Notes: generated by a model not told the origin, from the letters alone. Numbered from the stretch's first letter, positions 33,601 through 45,355 are shown. The stretch is DNA of 64,000 nt from Antedon mediterranea (GCF_964355755.1 NC_092678.1:16836922-16900921), one strand, 5' to 3'. Numbers and translations: made by a program.

Positions 33601-34808
33601 AGGAACCTCAGTTCTGCATTATTTCTACAGAATTTTCTCGGAAAATGCTCAATTTCGACCAATAGGATGTTATGATATATGATGACGTCATTATTAAGCT
33701 TGGCTCACATTTTACCGAACGCAAGGACTTGATTTGACCAATCGTATTTTTTTTTAAGTATGGGGAAATTTAATATGTTAATAAATGATTATTTTGGTAA
33801 TTTTTATTCAGTATGTTCTCTAAAGCATGTTTTCTACTATGCGAGTCTATTCACGTAAATCGAAAGCATCCCATTATACGCATGCGTATTATTATACCTG
33901 ACTATAGTTCAAATAGTTTCTACTTTTCGAAGCGATAAAATTCACAACCAATCGGAGTTCAGGAAACGATCGTGAGCATTCATGCAAATCAAACATCTCA
34001 ACATACACGAGATCAAACATCGCAGCTATTCATTCTTTAGTAATAAAATTGTATTAGCATAACTGTGTTTCTCAGTGAAAAAAATATATGAGGAAAAGGG
34101 GCGCGCTAACTGATCGCCAACCAAAATGGAAACAGAAAATATTAGTTAGAATCTAAACTAAATAATAGAAATAGTATACTGAACAGGTTAATAAAAAGAT
34201 AAACTGTAAGCAAAGGCCAATTTACACAGAGGAGCGGTAACGGTAAGCGGAAAACCGCGTACAGGGGCTTGCTTGCACATTATCTTTCGTTTCTGCTTAA
34301 CCGCCCGTCCGCGACTCCGCGTTTTGTGTAAAGGGTGATACAATTAAAATAGATTACACATTTGTTTTTGACTTTCATTTACCGCTCGTCTGATGTGTAA
34401 ATTGCCTTTAAGCCTAACAAAATAAAATACCTTGATTACTTAGGTCGTGATTGACATTTGCATTAATTGCATTAATTTAAAAAAATTACTTTAATGATGA
34501 CTAATTTTGTCTATAAAGAATAATAAAAAAATGGTACTAGTTCTAAAAATTCTATTTTTTCCACCTCCTTTAAACATACACACTGTACAGTGTGTATACA
34601 TTTATGTGTTACGTACTGTACGTACGCCGAGTTACGTCATTGTTTACGTTGACAATTGTGGCCTATATAGCCTAGATAGTAAGCAAGTAAGCAACTTACC
34701 AGAAGACTTTACAGTTTTCCAATTTACATGCAATTTTGATTCACCTACATGAAAGGCAACCGCAGCTTTTAAAGCCAAATGATTGCCTTCGTCATAGAAG
34801 ATATTCAT
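21632..34808 (-). CDS. MARS1: Methionyl-tRNA synthetase, cytoplasmic (MetRS)
   Basis: Charges tRNA-Met with methionine. Sixteen coding exons, 5' to 3': 34700-34808, 31212-31302, 30762-30843, 30117-30236, 29654-29860, 29071-29153, 28221-28337, 27923-28126, 27503-27704, 26519-26860, 26133-26250, 24432-24645, 24089-24220, 23094-23201, 22728-22911, 21632-21706. Phases join to 795 residues. A GST-like domain (about 1-215) precedes the class I catalytic core. The HIGH-type motif is HLGN (254-257). Two zinc knuckles have Cys 363/366/379/382 and 392/395/409/412. WFDAPIGY is at 492-499, the KMSKS-type loop is KFSKS (567-571), and a helical anticodon-binding domain follows. The start is the first ATG; an in-frame TAA lies upstream. 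The protein stops at RFAGKQ, so the C-terminal WHEP domain of vertebrate MetRS is missing. Intron 14 has a GC donor. Intron 11 holds a large minisatellite. Confidence 0.95.
21813..22116. mobile_element. MITE-like inverted-repeat element in MARS1 intron 15
   Basis: CTGGCATTATTTTTTTCCTA at 21821-21840, with ACGCAATTAAGGCA and TCATGAATAATTCATTA after it, is mirrored by TAATGAATTTTTCATGA, TGCCTTAATTGC and AATAATGCCAG up to 22104. The arms are about 55 bp and the element about 290-300 bp. The exact ends and target duplication are unclear. It has no ORF. Confidence 0.65.
22912..23093 (-). other. GC-AG intron (MARS1 intron 14)
   Basis: The exon ends GATAG and the intron begins GCAAGT, then ends TTTCAG. 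The GC donor has the strong AG|GCAAGT context typical of functional GC-AG introns. A nearby GT four bases further in would put the next exon out of frame, whereas the GC donor joins to give ...[11 protein letters not shown], which fits the family at the expected length. Confidence 0.75.
23329..23452. mobile_element. MITE-like element, 'CTACACTATCAAA' family, in MARS1 intron 13
   Basis: Ends CTAGACCCTATCAAACT and, inversely, GCTCTGTCTACAATATCAAA. The interior has TAGTGATATGACGTCATC and a GTCCATGGGAAC block. Related copies lie at 44268-44352 and 59748-59905, with a fragment at 6466-6526. Confidence 0.6.
23815..23905 (+). repeat. tRNA-like / SINE-head fragment in MARS1 intron 13
   Basis: GGTTCAAATCC at about 23877-23887 matches the RNA polymerase III B box within a GGGGTTCAAATCCC stem-loop. 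About 40 bp upstream is a TGGATTAGATTA segment that could be a weak A box, and a T-run follows at 23897. The acceptor and anticodon arms do not fold convincingly, so this is more likely a SINE head or tRNA relic than a working tRNA. Confidence 0.35.
24779..25794. repeat. 54-bp minisatellite, 19 copies, in MARS1 intron 11
   Basis: Nineteen head-to-tail 54-bp units (the last lacks 10 bp at its end) fill 1,016 of the 1,487 bp of intron 11. By eye the units are identical except for one position, C(T/C)GGAGAGC: T in 14 units and C in units 5 and 9-12. Because 54 is a multiple of three and the unit has no stop in one frame on each strand, both strands show open frames of over 350 codons; I regard these as by-products. 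In the MARS1 sense direction each unit contains GTAAGT and most contain CTCTCCAG. Confidence 0.95.
28411..28611. mobile_element. MITE with TAA target duplication in MARS1 intron 6
   Basis: Terminal inverted repeats AGGGTCTTTCACACCTGTTC / AGGATCTTTCGCACCTGTTC (right end read inversely), flanked on both sides by TAA (28408-28410, 28612-28614). 201 bp, no ORF. The three-base TWA duplication is the hallmark of PIF/Harbinger insertion; the superfamily is inferred from that alone. Confidence 0.75.
31527..32454. mobile_element. Inverted-repeat DNA element (~930 bp) in MARS1 intron 1
   Basis: A 38-bp terminal inverted repeat begins CGCCCGTATTCTTAAACC at 31529 and is mirrored at 32417-32454, continuing through GGACTTTAGTCGTAGTTCGA. 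The subterminal regions hold many further TTAGTCGA/TCGACTTA copies. A 72-codon - strand frame (31834-32052) lies inside, with no motif I recognise. TTA occurs just outside each end but not at identical offsets, so the target duplication is unsure. Confidence 0.7.
32764..33032. repeat. Near-perfect foldback (palindrome) with ~130-bp arms in MARS1 intron 1
   Basis: The left arm begins TTTTTGAAATCAAATTTTCG and the right arm ends with its complement. The arms match through CAACGTTTCGTGCGTT, the GCATCGCACTTTCTCAAGG block and TTGGTTTGCCGACACT, with a short centre around GATCATGGCAT. The left arm has a small extra TTGGTTTGG segment near the centre. No target duplication or ORF was found. A transcript of MARS1 intron 1 would carry a long double-stranded hairpin. 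Confidence 0.85.
34212..34408. mobile_element. Small inverted-repeat element in MARS1 intron 1
   Basis: Ends AAAGGCCAATTTACACA and, inversely, AAAGGCAATTTACACA. TAAGC occurs at both flanks (34207-34211, 34409-34413) and may be a target duplication. The interior carries GC-richer ACCGC motifs. No ORF. Confidence 0.55.
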
Positions 34809-35498
34809 TCTTGATGTTTTCAAACGTTGTTTTTGATGGCGAGCAAAACGATGAATTTAAAACGCAGCCACGAATGCTTGCCATATATACCACCGTAGCC
34901 GGTTATAAGTCTATACGCCATCAGTGTGTGAACGCCCACAATTACCAACTCTTGCATCAGCCACCGCGATAACAATTAACACTACGATTCATTTTCAGCC
35001 TAAACATTTGTTTTTTATCTTCAGATTAAAAATTAATAGCATAGTGTATAAAAACAAGAATCTAGCTGTAAGTAAGAAACAATAGTTGACCAACTTAATC
35101 CGAATCACTTAACTTAAGCAGGTCATATTTTATAATAATTCATATACTGTATGTATATATAATTCATAATATGAAAAAACACATGAAATTAAATATGAAA
35201 TATTATAAGAAGAAAACAATGTTATTTAAAAAGTATAGTTTTATTTAATAGACTAAAATTAGTTATACGAATTCGTTTTTTTTTTCCTTTTCCGCGATTG
35301 TACTGTAGGTTTTGAAAATGTCATCAGTTGGAAATTCCAAGGTGATGTAAATAGCATTTAATAACCCTGTTCTTTCATTAATTGTTTCAGGTATGCCATA
35401 TACTAAACCAGGAAATTAGAGTTTAATATCTCTCTATAGTAATATTATAATCTTTTGGAATGAGTCCAATACATTATAACAGCAGGGTACTGAATTAT
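34809..35498. other. Upstream region of MARS1
   Basis: Should hold the MARS1 5' UTR and promoter on the - strand. I find no TATA box or other defining element at a sensible distance from the ATG. GGAAATTCC at 35330 is the first member of the repeated module described for 39.2-45.4 kb. Confidence 0.4.
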
Positions 35499-35844
35499 TT
35501 AAAGATGTATTTTCCCCCTGTAAAAATAATTCTTAAACAATTTGTTGTTGAATATTCCATTTTAATGTAACATAATAATTATCCACTTTGACCATAAATT
35601 AGATTTAAAAAAATGTATTTACCTCAAAAAAATGTAATTTAAAGCAAAAAATGGTCAAATTGGCTGCCAGCCAATGGATTTTTCCTTGAATTTAACAATT
35701 TATTTTGTCATTTTATAAGTGAAAACATTATTTTTGTTCGTTTTTGTTCGTGATTAACTTTATTAAAAGTACAAAATAACATATTCAAAGTCTGATTTAA
35801 TTAATCTTCATTTTTCATGTTTTTGGGGGACAACACATCTTTAA
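35499..35844. mobile_element. MITE-like element with TTAAAGATGT ends
   Basis: Left end TTAAAGATGTATTTTCCCCC, right end (inverse) TTAAAGATGTGTTGTCCCCC. An inverted, diverged copy lies at about 38816-39051, sharing the TTTATTTTGTCATTTTATA and TCAAAGTCTGATTTA segments. Terminal fragments occur at about 41112 and 22485. No ORF. Confidence 0.7.
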
Positions 35845-35960
35845 TTATGGAATATTTTTTTTGTGGGTGAGGCCAATTATTATTCGCATTTCCATTATTT
35901 CAAATAAATCATTTCCTCTTCTTGGTATTGTTTTTTTCTCAACATGGTTTCTTCACATAA

Positions 35961-37440
35961 TCTATATATAAATTTACGTAAGGGCAAAATTCAGTAAATC
36001 GCGCCTTACTTCTAGAATTTTTACTCGATGGTATATAAAGTTGGTTCGTACTTTCGGTACTGATTTTAACCGCCTGATGTAACCCTGTTTACTAATTAAA
36101 TTGAGTTCGATAATTAGTTATTGACGATTAAAACGAATTTAGGTTCAACGATTTGCCCCAAATAGGGGTGTTTTTCGATCGTGGTATACACTGTCTAATG
36201 GATGTCCGTCTTGAAAAGTACCCGCAGACGATAATACGAGGATGCTTCGCTTCCTATCTCCTCCTACGATAATTGTTTTTAATGGCTGAAAACCGGTTGA
36301 ACAGCTCGAGTACAGCATCATAATGTTGAAGACAGGCCGATTTTCTTTAAAAAATACTATTTTGATAGATTTAATATACGTTTATACAAATGTATTGATT
36401 TGCGATGAATGGAACATTCCAATCACTGTTCCACAAGTGTATATTCCCTCAGGCGTCGTAAAGGCAAGTACTGTATACTCATAAAAGAAATTCGATCCAT
36501 TTTTTTTTCAATCTGTGCTGCAGAGGTTGGATCATGGAACTATAATATATATATATATATCTTATATTATAGTTCCATGGTTGGATATAGATTTTTTTTA
36601 ACGGATAATGAGCTAGCGTTTTCAGTCGCCGTATATTATGTACACATCTTTATTATTGCAGTTAAACCACCCACATCATCACCCTTCCCTCACTGGCATG
36701 AGTAGCGTTGTAAAGCCAGTAGAGGACAGGCCTACGGTGCATCACATGCCCTAAACGCAGATCAACTTTGGTGGGTAGGGTAGGAACCAACTTAAGAAAC
36801 AATTGAAAACCATTAGGCCTACTAATTAAGTTGAGTTCGATAATTTAATATTTATTGACGATTAAATCGAATTTATGATTTGCCCCTAATAGAAGTGGTT
36901 TTCACAAATTGTTCTACATTATATAAACATATATACGTGGTAGTGATGTATCGTTATATGTACTGTACTATTTCAATCGACTAGGACGGTGATAGTTTCA
37001 ACAAAGTATTACATCGCAATGTTTTACTGTGTTTAGTGGTATATTATTTGTAAAACATGAAAACAATTAATATTTCGTTACTACATGGATAAAGAATATA
37101 TTTAAAAATTGTTCCTCTTTGCACCCATCATCTTTCCCACCCATCAACACTATAATGTTACATACAAAACACAAATTAAGTTTGTTTAAATTTGACTTAA
37201 ACAATTGGTCTCATTTTGTGACAAGTTTCTCTTTCGGAAATAATTCCCAGGGTGCTAATTTTAGTTCAGTACATAAATCACAGTGTCTATTTATTCTTTC
37301 CTGTAAACGACATGTATTATTGTCCTGCGGTACGTACATTTGAAATCGCCAGTTTTTTAACGCTGAAATTATTATGTATTCGATAACCATCTGTGGGCAC
37401 GACCTAGATGGTACGCGAGCGAAGCGAGCGTACCATCTAG
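35961..37440 (+). mobile_element. Non-autonomous Helitron-like element, copy B
   Basis: Begins TCTATATATAAATTTACG after an A and ends in GCGAGCGAAGCGAGCG, then CATCTAG followed by T. The TC start, a GC-rich 3' terminal structure, CTAG end and A/T host flanks are the Helitron signature. The inverted GGTACGC...GCGTACC near the end could form the 3' hairpin. No Rep/helicase gene. It carries a nested repeat of its own middle block at about 36819, and a palindrome with 17-bp arms (36533-36549 and 36563-36579). Confidence 0.65.
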
Positions 37441-38320
37441 TTAATATAATTTATCGACTTTAATTTTATAAAATAATAATTTACAAAACATATTATTGTA
37501 TTTCATGTAATTGACAACAGTAACAGTAACAATATTAAAGTAAAGTTCTTGGTATCATTGATTGTTCTCCTTGGTTAAACATGCATACAACAAACACATT
37601 TTGTGTTCATATTAATTATGCACGTAACGATTTGATATTATAAGCGCATTGATATTTCAATTGATGTTTTTTTTTCTTAGAATATAGATATGTTGGGAAA
37701 TTCCACGGCGATGCAATAAACAATGAACCTTTTGTTGTATTCTTCCAAATTGTAGACCAATTGTGTTATGTTGACGAATTTAACAGTCTTTTTAGTTAAG
37801 TAATGAGTATTGGAATGATTATAGATTAACATAACAGGCATCACATTGTTCAAATTGTGCTCCCAATGTAGATGTTGATATACGTGTGGAAGGATCATAA
37901 TTCTTGCTACAATTATTTCTCCATGGTTAAACATCCACATGATTATTCTCAGATATGTGCTAAAACTGTTTTTTAGATGATCATAATGCTAGAAGAATAA
38001 AAATAGTAAAAAAAAAAAAAGAAAAGATCTAAGATTGTTTTTCTCTTATTACAAAATATATATAAATTTTATAATAATAATATTGTCTTGGGTAACTTTT
38101 GTATAGATATTTTGTACTTTTTAATCTTCACGTTGTTTTTAATGTTGTAATTTTGTATTTTATTGTTGGATGATTTTGTTTTGCTGGAGACCCACTTGAT
38201 AGTTTGATTTAGTTCGCTTTTGGGAATCCTGTCTCTCTCTCTATTGTTTGTTATTTTTTTGTTATAATTATGTGAGACGAAATAAATGAAATGAAATGAA
38301 ATGAAATGAAATATTCATAA
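37441..38320. repeat. GGGAAATTCC module, then a retroelement tail with (TGAAA)n
   Basis: GGGAAATTCC at 37695-37704 is bracketed by TTGGTTAAACATGCATA (about 37573) and CCATGGTTAAACATCCA (about 37921), a combination that recurs at 42419-42690 and 45363-45585. At 38284-38312, after AATAAA, about five TGAAA units form a tail typical of non-LTR retroelements; the upstream 150 bp may be that element's 3' UTR. Confidence 0.5.
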
Positions 38321-38815
38321 CTTAATGTACATAATGCATCTCTTTAATTGTTAATTTCCTAACACATTCACTTAGCGTATTCATTTCTTAGCGTATTCGT
38401 TTTTTTTTAACGTATTCATCTCTTAACATAATCATGTTAGCATAGGCCTATAAATTTCTTAACACAATTTAAATTTTGGCATATTTATTTCTTACCATAA
38501 TCATATTTTAGCATATTTATCTAACTACTAAAATGTTGTTGTTTCTTTTTTCTCGGCCTAATATTTTTAAGTTCATTGTGCAGTAATATAAATCTACTTG
38601 CTGCTAATTCATTTATTTTGTTCAATTTGATTAAATTATTAGAAATACAGGTTTAGAATAATGTATATAATGACAGTCAGTTGATCAAACAAATGATACT
38701 GTAGTTCCTGAAATTGATAGTCGCCATTCTAGCATATAGGCCTATGCAGAAACAATAATAATAATAAAATGCCAAATAAAATGTTTGTTATTTTCGTGTG
38801 CCCTCCCTTATACAA

Positions 38816-39051
38816 TTTTTTAAGATGTATTGTCATCAATCATGAACAATTAATTAATTAAATAAATCAGACTTTGAACAGGTTCGTTTGTAGTTTTAAC
38901 AACTTCCATAGAAAAGAAAATATTTTTACTTAGGCCTATAAAATGACAAAATAAATGGTTAAGTTAATCAAAAATCATTGGCTCGCAGCTAATTTGACTA
39001 TTTTTTTGCTATTAAATTACAGTTTACAGTGGATAACTATTATGTGTGTTA
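38816..39051. mobile_element. Inverted copy of the TTAAAGATGT-ended element
   Basis: Reverse complement matches 35560-35844 through the blocks TGGCTGCCAGCCAATG (diverged), TTTATTTTGTCATTTTATA and TCAAAGTCTGATTTA. Degenerate and lacking one end. Confidence 0.6.
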
Positions 39052-39210
39052 TAGATAGATATCTATATAAAGATATCTCTAATAAAAACTAAGATATCTC
39101 TATTGCTTAAATAAATGACAGCTTGGCGCGCCATATTTCTTACTTATTTCCTCATACTTAAGAGCGATGTGGATTTGAATAATAAATAGTAAAAAAATCC
39201 TTCATATCAA

Positions 39211-39540
39211 GCAGAAGATTCTGAGCATTACGCAAAGTTCTTTGGGAAATTCCAGTGGCATACGAAATAAAATAAGTATGTATTATTGTCTTATTTTGCC
39301 TAACAACCCTGACAAAACATTTTATGGTTACTTAGCAACATTGTTGTATTACTTTTGTCAAATTCTGTGAATTGCGCAAATCGAAAACTGGAAATTCCAG
39401 TGGCATACAACACAAAACAGAAAGGTAAGTATTTTTCTTATGTTGCCTAGCAAGCTCAACCAAACATTTTGTGTCTATAGAAACATTATTTTATAAGTTT
39501 ACGTAATTAACAGGTAAATTAATTTAGTTTACATTTCGTC
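39211..39540 (+). repeat. Two tandem copies of the GGGAAATTCC module
   Basis: AGAAGATTCT (39213-39222) then GGGAAATTCC (39244-39253), and about 145 bp later GGAAATTCC (39390-39398). Each is followed by a GTGGCATAC block and a GCCTA(A/G)CAA block near 39298 and 39457. Same order as in the larger copies at 40076 and 41410. Confidence 0.6.
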
Positions 39541-39936
39541 AGGAAAATCGATTGATTTTGTTTTATTTTTAAAGCTTAAAAGCAATTGTTTTAAAATGAC
39601 TAATTGGTATTTAAGATGTCGTTTTGCAATGTTCTGCACAAAACACATTTTAAACAAGCAATTACACGGTAAAAGGAACTTCCTTGTAGGAAGTCACGTA
39701 AACGAAGTCTACGAACAATATTGGAATTAGACGCGAGTTTAAATTTTAAAAATTAAATAAAGAATATTTAGAACATATACTGACATATGATTATCTATGT
39801 TCTAGATAATAAAATCGGCCTCTGTAACAGGATCCACTAATAACTGTAATTATAAATTAAATGTCTCAGTATTGTAATTCTATTCTGAACATTATTTAGA
39901 CTTTTATTTTTCAGCAATGAATTTCGCAGCAAACAA

Positions 39937-40216
39937 ATTAATCGTTACCAAATAACCGATCAATTGAGAAATCGGATAAACAAATGCCTAAAAATGAAAA
40001 CGATAAATAACCCTGGAAAAATATTTATCAGAGTATAGTGAAACTAATAGATATAAATAGCTCTTTCCGCCTATCAGAAGATTCTGTGAATTAACGCATA
40101 TTTTCGTGGGAAATTCCAGGATGATGCAATACAAAAATAAGATATATTATTATTTTCTTTTGTTGCCTAAACAACTTACAACAAATATTCTCTTTGCCTA
40201 GCAACCGAAATGAATC

Positions 40217-40247
<31 letters not shown>

Positions 40248-42010
40248 GGCTTAATATTAATAATATTTATTGACATTAACAATTTATATCAGTCGCCCAT
40301 CAGAACATAAAAGGTGCGGTAAAATATTAACAACGTGTTACTTTCAACTTTCAACCAAATACCGTAGCCCTATCTATTAAAATATATAAACTTCATTATA
40401 TATACTTAATACGTTCTACGGTAGGCCTACTACTAAATTAGTAGTAATTACTAAAACAACTATATTAATGATATCAATTTTAAATGTAAATATGTATTTG
40501 TTTGTATGATGTAGTATGTTTAAGTGGATATTAGCCCTTGATAGCATTTGCAGCAATAAAGAAATTGAATTGAATTGAATTATTCAATGTCAAATGTTTG
40601 CAGTTGGTCTATTTCGTGTAAATCGTAATTAATTACATTTTTTTGGTCTGTTTTTTGGTTGACCAATTACCGTATTTTTAGTTCCAGTTTAGACTTTCCT
40701 TCTTGCCTTGTATCCGTTTTTTATTTGGCAGACATTAAAATAAATTAATTAACACGATATAAAGAAATAATAATAACACTATAAAAAGCAAAATTAAGAA
40801 CGACAGAGATGTTATACAATAATCAGTATAGATGTTTTCTTTCATTAATATTAACTTTTTTTTGCGCAAATTAGACAATAAGATAAGAAATATATATAAT
40901 ATAAATTTAGTCTGATAAAATGTTTCAGAATTATTGTTTATTGCCTCTCTATTTACAACATTTGTGTACAAAAAAAAAGGATTTTACTGACGAGATAGTA
41001 TTCTTGCTCGTCTTTCTTCAACAAACTATGAATATGAATATAATTATGATCAATATTAATAAACTGCCTGAACCTGACCTTAAATCAAAAGCAGGGAGTT
41101 GCTGACTTCCTGTTTAAAGATGTACTGTCCCAAAAAACATTAACAAAAATGAAAATGGATAAAATCAGAGGACATTTTGTAGTTTTAATTAATTGATTAA
41201 TTTTATTCATTTATATGAACCAGTTAAATTCAATAAAAATCAATCAATCAATCAAAATTAATTAATAAATTAATCGTTACCAAATAACCGATTAATTGAG
41301 AAAGCGGATAAACAAATGCCTAAAGATGACAACGATAAATAACCCTGGAAAAACATTTATCAGAGCATAGTGAAACTAATAGATATAAATAGCTCCTTCC
41401 ACACCAATCAGAAGATTCTGTGAATTAATGCATATTTTCGTGGGAAATTCCAGGATGATGCAATACAAAAATAAGATATATTATTATTATTATTGTCTAC
41501 TGCCTAAACAACTTACAACAAATATTGTGTTTACCTAGCAACCGAAATGAATCTATAATAATAACATTAATAATAATATGCCTAATAATAATATATTGAC
41601 ATTCAGTGGCGCTCAGAACATAAAAGGTGCAGTAAAACATTAACTTTACTTCCAACTTTCAACCAAATACGTAGCCCTATCTATTAAAATATAAACGTTA
41701 TTATATAAAATGTAAGTTCTTTTAAAGAGTAAACTGATTTGTAATTGTGGTAGGCCTACTGTACTAGTATATATTATTCAATGTCAAACATGTTTGCAGT
41801 TGGTTTATTTCGTATAAACCGTAATTAATTACATATTTTTTCTGTTTTTGATTGACCAACTAGCACATTTTTAGTTCCCTTTCTCCGTTTTTGGATTTGG
41901 CAGACATTTAAATACATAAATAAATAAGATATAAAAAAATAATACTAAACATCAATATTAGGAATAGATTTTTGCAAATTAGACAATAAGAAAAGAAAAA
42001 TATATAATAT
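39937..42010 (+). repeat. Local tandem duplication, two ~0.75-1-kb copies about 1.33 kb apart
   Basis: Copy 1 (39937 to about 40800) and copy 2 (41268 to about 41960) align through AATCGTTACCAAATAACCGA, AGAAGATTCTGTGAATTA, GTGGGAAATTCCAGGATGAT, CCTAGCAACCGAAATGAATC, AGCCCTATCTATTAAAATAT and TTTGGCAGACATT. Divergence is clear, including AAT-microsatellite length differences (40218-40246) and a retroelement tail with TTGAA repeats (40558-40580) present only in copy 1. No protein frame is conserved between copies. Confidence 0.75.
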
Positions 42011-42787
42011 ATGTAAATACAGGCCAGGATTAGTATAATCAAATATCGTGCAAATAACAAGTCAAGGGTCATGTGTATAGATCTGGCTCATGTGTACTAG
42101 AATCTATAGTACATCTTTCGAGTAAAGGGTTACCCCGGTGTACTTTTACACATACATTCCCTAGTCATAACTAATCTTGGTTGTCAGCATACAGTGTTTA
42201 GGGTCACCCTCTATAAATAAAGTTAAATACATTTTTTTTTAAATATTCAAAACATAATTTTAAAAGTGTATTTGTTGTGGCTTAAACAACTTCTAGATCG
42301 AAATTATGCAATTTATCTGCTAGTAATTGATGACGTTTTTGTCGTTAAATGAATATGAATATTGAAATTGAATATGCACATTCTACAATAGAAAACAAAA
42401 CCTTTGGTGGGAAATCCCAGGGTGATTTAATATACAACATAACATACATTGTGTATTGTATTCTGTAGTCTAAACAACCTACAACAAACTTTGTGTTTAT
42501 CTAGCCACCTGGAAACAAGAGTAATGTTTGTTGTTTGTTTTCAATTTCAATAACATATTGAAATTATTATAGATTACCATGAATTAAACAGGCATCCCAT
42601 TGTTTAATTATGGACTATTTAGTTCAATGTCAATACATGTGTGAATGGGATACAATTCTAGGTATCGTTATTCCTCCATGGTTAAACATACATAATGTGT
42701 GTGGACATGCCTTATGCAACAAATTCAATTAAGCAATAAAACATGATTAGAAAGGGAGCTTTTTGTTGGATCCTTCATTTCATTTCC
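42011..42787. repeat. GGGAAATCCC module in otherwise unannotated sequence
   Basis: GGGAAATCCC at 42419-42428 begins a stretch that matches 37690-37935, including AAATTATTATAGATTA and CTCCATGGTTAAACATACAT (42673-42692). The first 400 bp hold nothing I recognise. Confidence 0.5.
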
Positions 42788-42790
42788 TTA

Positions 42791-43076
42791 AGCCTGGTTT
42801 CCATAAAATCGCTACACGACAGAGCGTAGCGATTCTATGAAAACGCTAGAATTTATCGGGGATCTAGTACGCGAGCGCTAAATATTCTTTGGTACGCGTA
42901 TACGATTCATCGCCGACAAAATCGGCAAAGTTGAACATGGTTGAACTTTGCCGATTTGACTGCGATGAATCCCGATCCCGATTGCGTCGGCGACATCTGC
43001 GCGTGTAGCGATTTTAATGGAAACGCTGTAGCGATTTTAATGGAAACGCTGTAGCGATTTTAATGGAAACCAGTCT
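42791..43076. mobile_element. MITE with TTA target duplication
   Basis: Ends AGCCTGGTTTCC and, inversely, AGACTGGTTTCC, followed by ATAAAATCGCTAC / ATTAAAATCGCTAC. TTA flanks both sides (42788-42790, 43077-43079). Near the right end GTAGCGATTTTAATGGAAAC occurs three times in tandem. A central palindrome AAATCGGCAAAGTT / AACTTTGCCGATTT lies at about 42920-42958. PIF/Harbinger-type by target duplication; no ORF. Confidence 0.75.
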
Positions 43077-45355
43077 TTAGAAAATTCATATTATTTAACA
43101 CAGTTAGCATTAAGTTTTAGGCCTACATAATTTTGCTACATACACACAATATAGTGGAAAAGGTTAACTATTTTGCTACGTACAAAAAATACAGAGGTTA
43201 TGCCTACAATAATAATGAATTATCTTGTTTCTTTCACAACATTTCAGTAAATTTACATTTTTACAATATTCTATTGCTGTTAAAATAAGATAAGGTAAGT
43301 CCTCTTTATAATGTTATAATTATAGAATTATAGAAGGCCTATTCATATTCTTAAATTATTATTTATTAAAGTTTTACTCTTATACAGGGTTGGGCAAAAA
43401 TTATAAAATCAATAATTGCAAGAAATTTAATGATAGCATATTGTTAATAATAACAATGTTATCTGTTTTACAATTCAAATATGTCTTTGTTAAGAGTTGA
43501 GTTTAACTGGGTTATATGCATGTGTGTGTGTGTGTGTGTAAAAATTGATTATGCATGCCTCGACAACTAATTTATATTTAATAAAATTGAGAGCTGACGC
43601 TTTTAAATTTTCTTCACGACACTATAATTCCTTTGTTAAATGTAAATTCGTTTAAACGAAATTAAAATAGAATCGTACGATCCAAATATCGGAAAGTTCA
43701 TTGTAACGTTAATATTTATTAAAATCGATCCTTTATCGTTCCGTTTCTATTTTTCCTCCAAAATACAAAACATTGTTTTGCAACTTAGTTGACGTTAGCT
43801 AGTATGTATATTATTTTACTTACGTTTTACGAATCACATCTTCATCATGGTTTAAGTTAAGTTCCACAATAAACACATTGATTATTACGGAATTAGGGAG
43901 CCTAAATAGTACCGGAAGGCCTACTTGTAATTATTGGTTGTGTGTGGCAATGTCTGTGGCAATGGCTGTGTGTATTTAGTATTTAAAGTGCACATGGGTA
44001 TGTTGTGTACACTGAACCTACTGTTTATATTCCTTATGCAATAAGGCTTGTTTTTCCACAAGATTATAATTTTCGATGAATGCAATACCAAACAAAAAAA
44101 TGCCTCCTCTACTATAAGGTAAACAATAAAGAAAAAATAATATTAAACGGAAAAAGCAACTCTCATCAAATGCAAATGAATGCATTACCACCAGGAAAGG
44201 AAAGTCAAAATAAATTGCACATGGGGTATAATACTAGAAAGAGAAAAAATTGATGTTTAGTAATATAGCTCTGTCTACACTATCAAATTTTATGTGACAA
44301 AAAAAGTGTGATGTGTCCATATATGGACATGAAGATGTCATATCACTACCATATTGAATATGTACCGCGCCATATAAAGCAACTTCACTGAGAATCACAA
44401 AATACCATACCCACATACAATATAATATAACAAGAAAACTACCAAACTCATTGATCTTTAGTCAAGAAGGCTACTTAAACATTAAGAGACAACCTACGAA
44501 TTTAGTATAAACTTATTTTTCTACAGACAGTGATTAAACAACAAAATAGGAAAAAGGAAGACCAAGAGGATACCTACAACACAACATTAAGACAGAAAAT
44601 AATCAGACAGAGTGTAAAGGTACCTAACTAATTTAAAAACGTACACATTTGCTGCGTAGCATCTATTTGACTTCCATTCACGCTACAATCCTTGTCATAC
44701 CCGAGGTAATGGTTTGTCTACAAAAAAGTGGCCTAAGTCGACCTAGGCTAAGTTTGTGGTTTTCGCTCTCTTCTGGTGAAATAAATTATTTCAGGCGATT
44801 ATTATTACACTTCTTAGTTCGTAGGAGGTCTTTTTTATACAAGCGTTCTAATAATAGACATGTGTCTTTAAGAAGGGATCAAAACTAAGTTATACTCTAG
44901 ATCTGATTGGAGCACTTACTTGCGCTTTGTAATTTCTAGGTTTAAAATATATTTGATAATGATAGTAAATAATGCAATACAATATACAACATTTCTGTGC
45001 AATATTTAAATTTTTTCTGTGTTTTTTTTCAAAAATAACATCTATACAATCGGCAAAAAGGAGAGATATTTCGAATCAATGATTTAATTAAGCCTTATGT
45101 ATATATTTTTTCATTTAGAATTGTTTGTCTTCAAACCTATGCCAACTATATCGCATCATCAAATATAGGCCTATTTATACATACTTTTGTATACAAAATT
45201 TTAATTATATTTTAAATCATGATAAGGGTGAACATATGATAACAATGTACTGAAACGATAATAAGCATTAGAAAAAGAATTGTCCGAGTTACCACACAAC
45301 CCAACAGAAAGAGTAAAAGTAAAAAAGATTAGATGAAAAAAACACGAATAAATTG
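43077..45355. other. Intergenic sequence with a TG microsatellite and one MITE-like fragment
   Basis: (TG)n at about 43522-43538. A 'CTACACTATCAAA' family copy with one clear end is at 44268-44352. A 79-codon frame at 44649-44888 and others show no motif. No supported gene. Confidence 0.5.
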
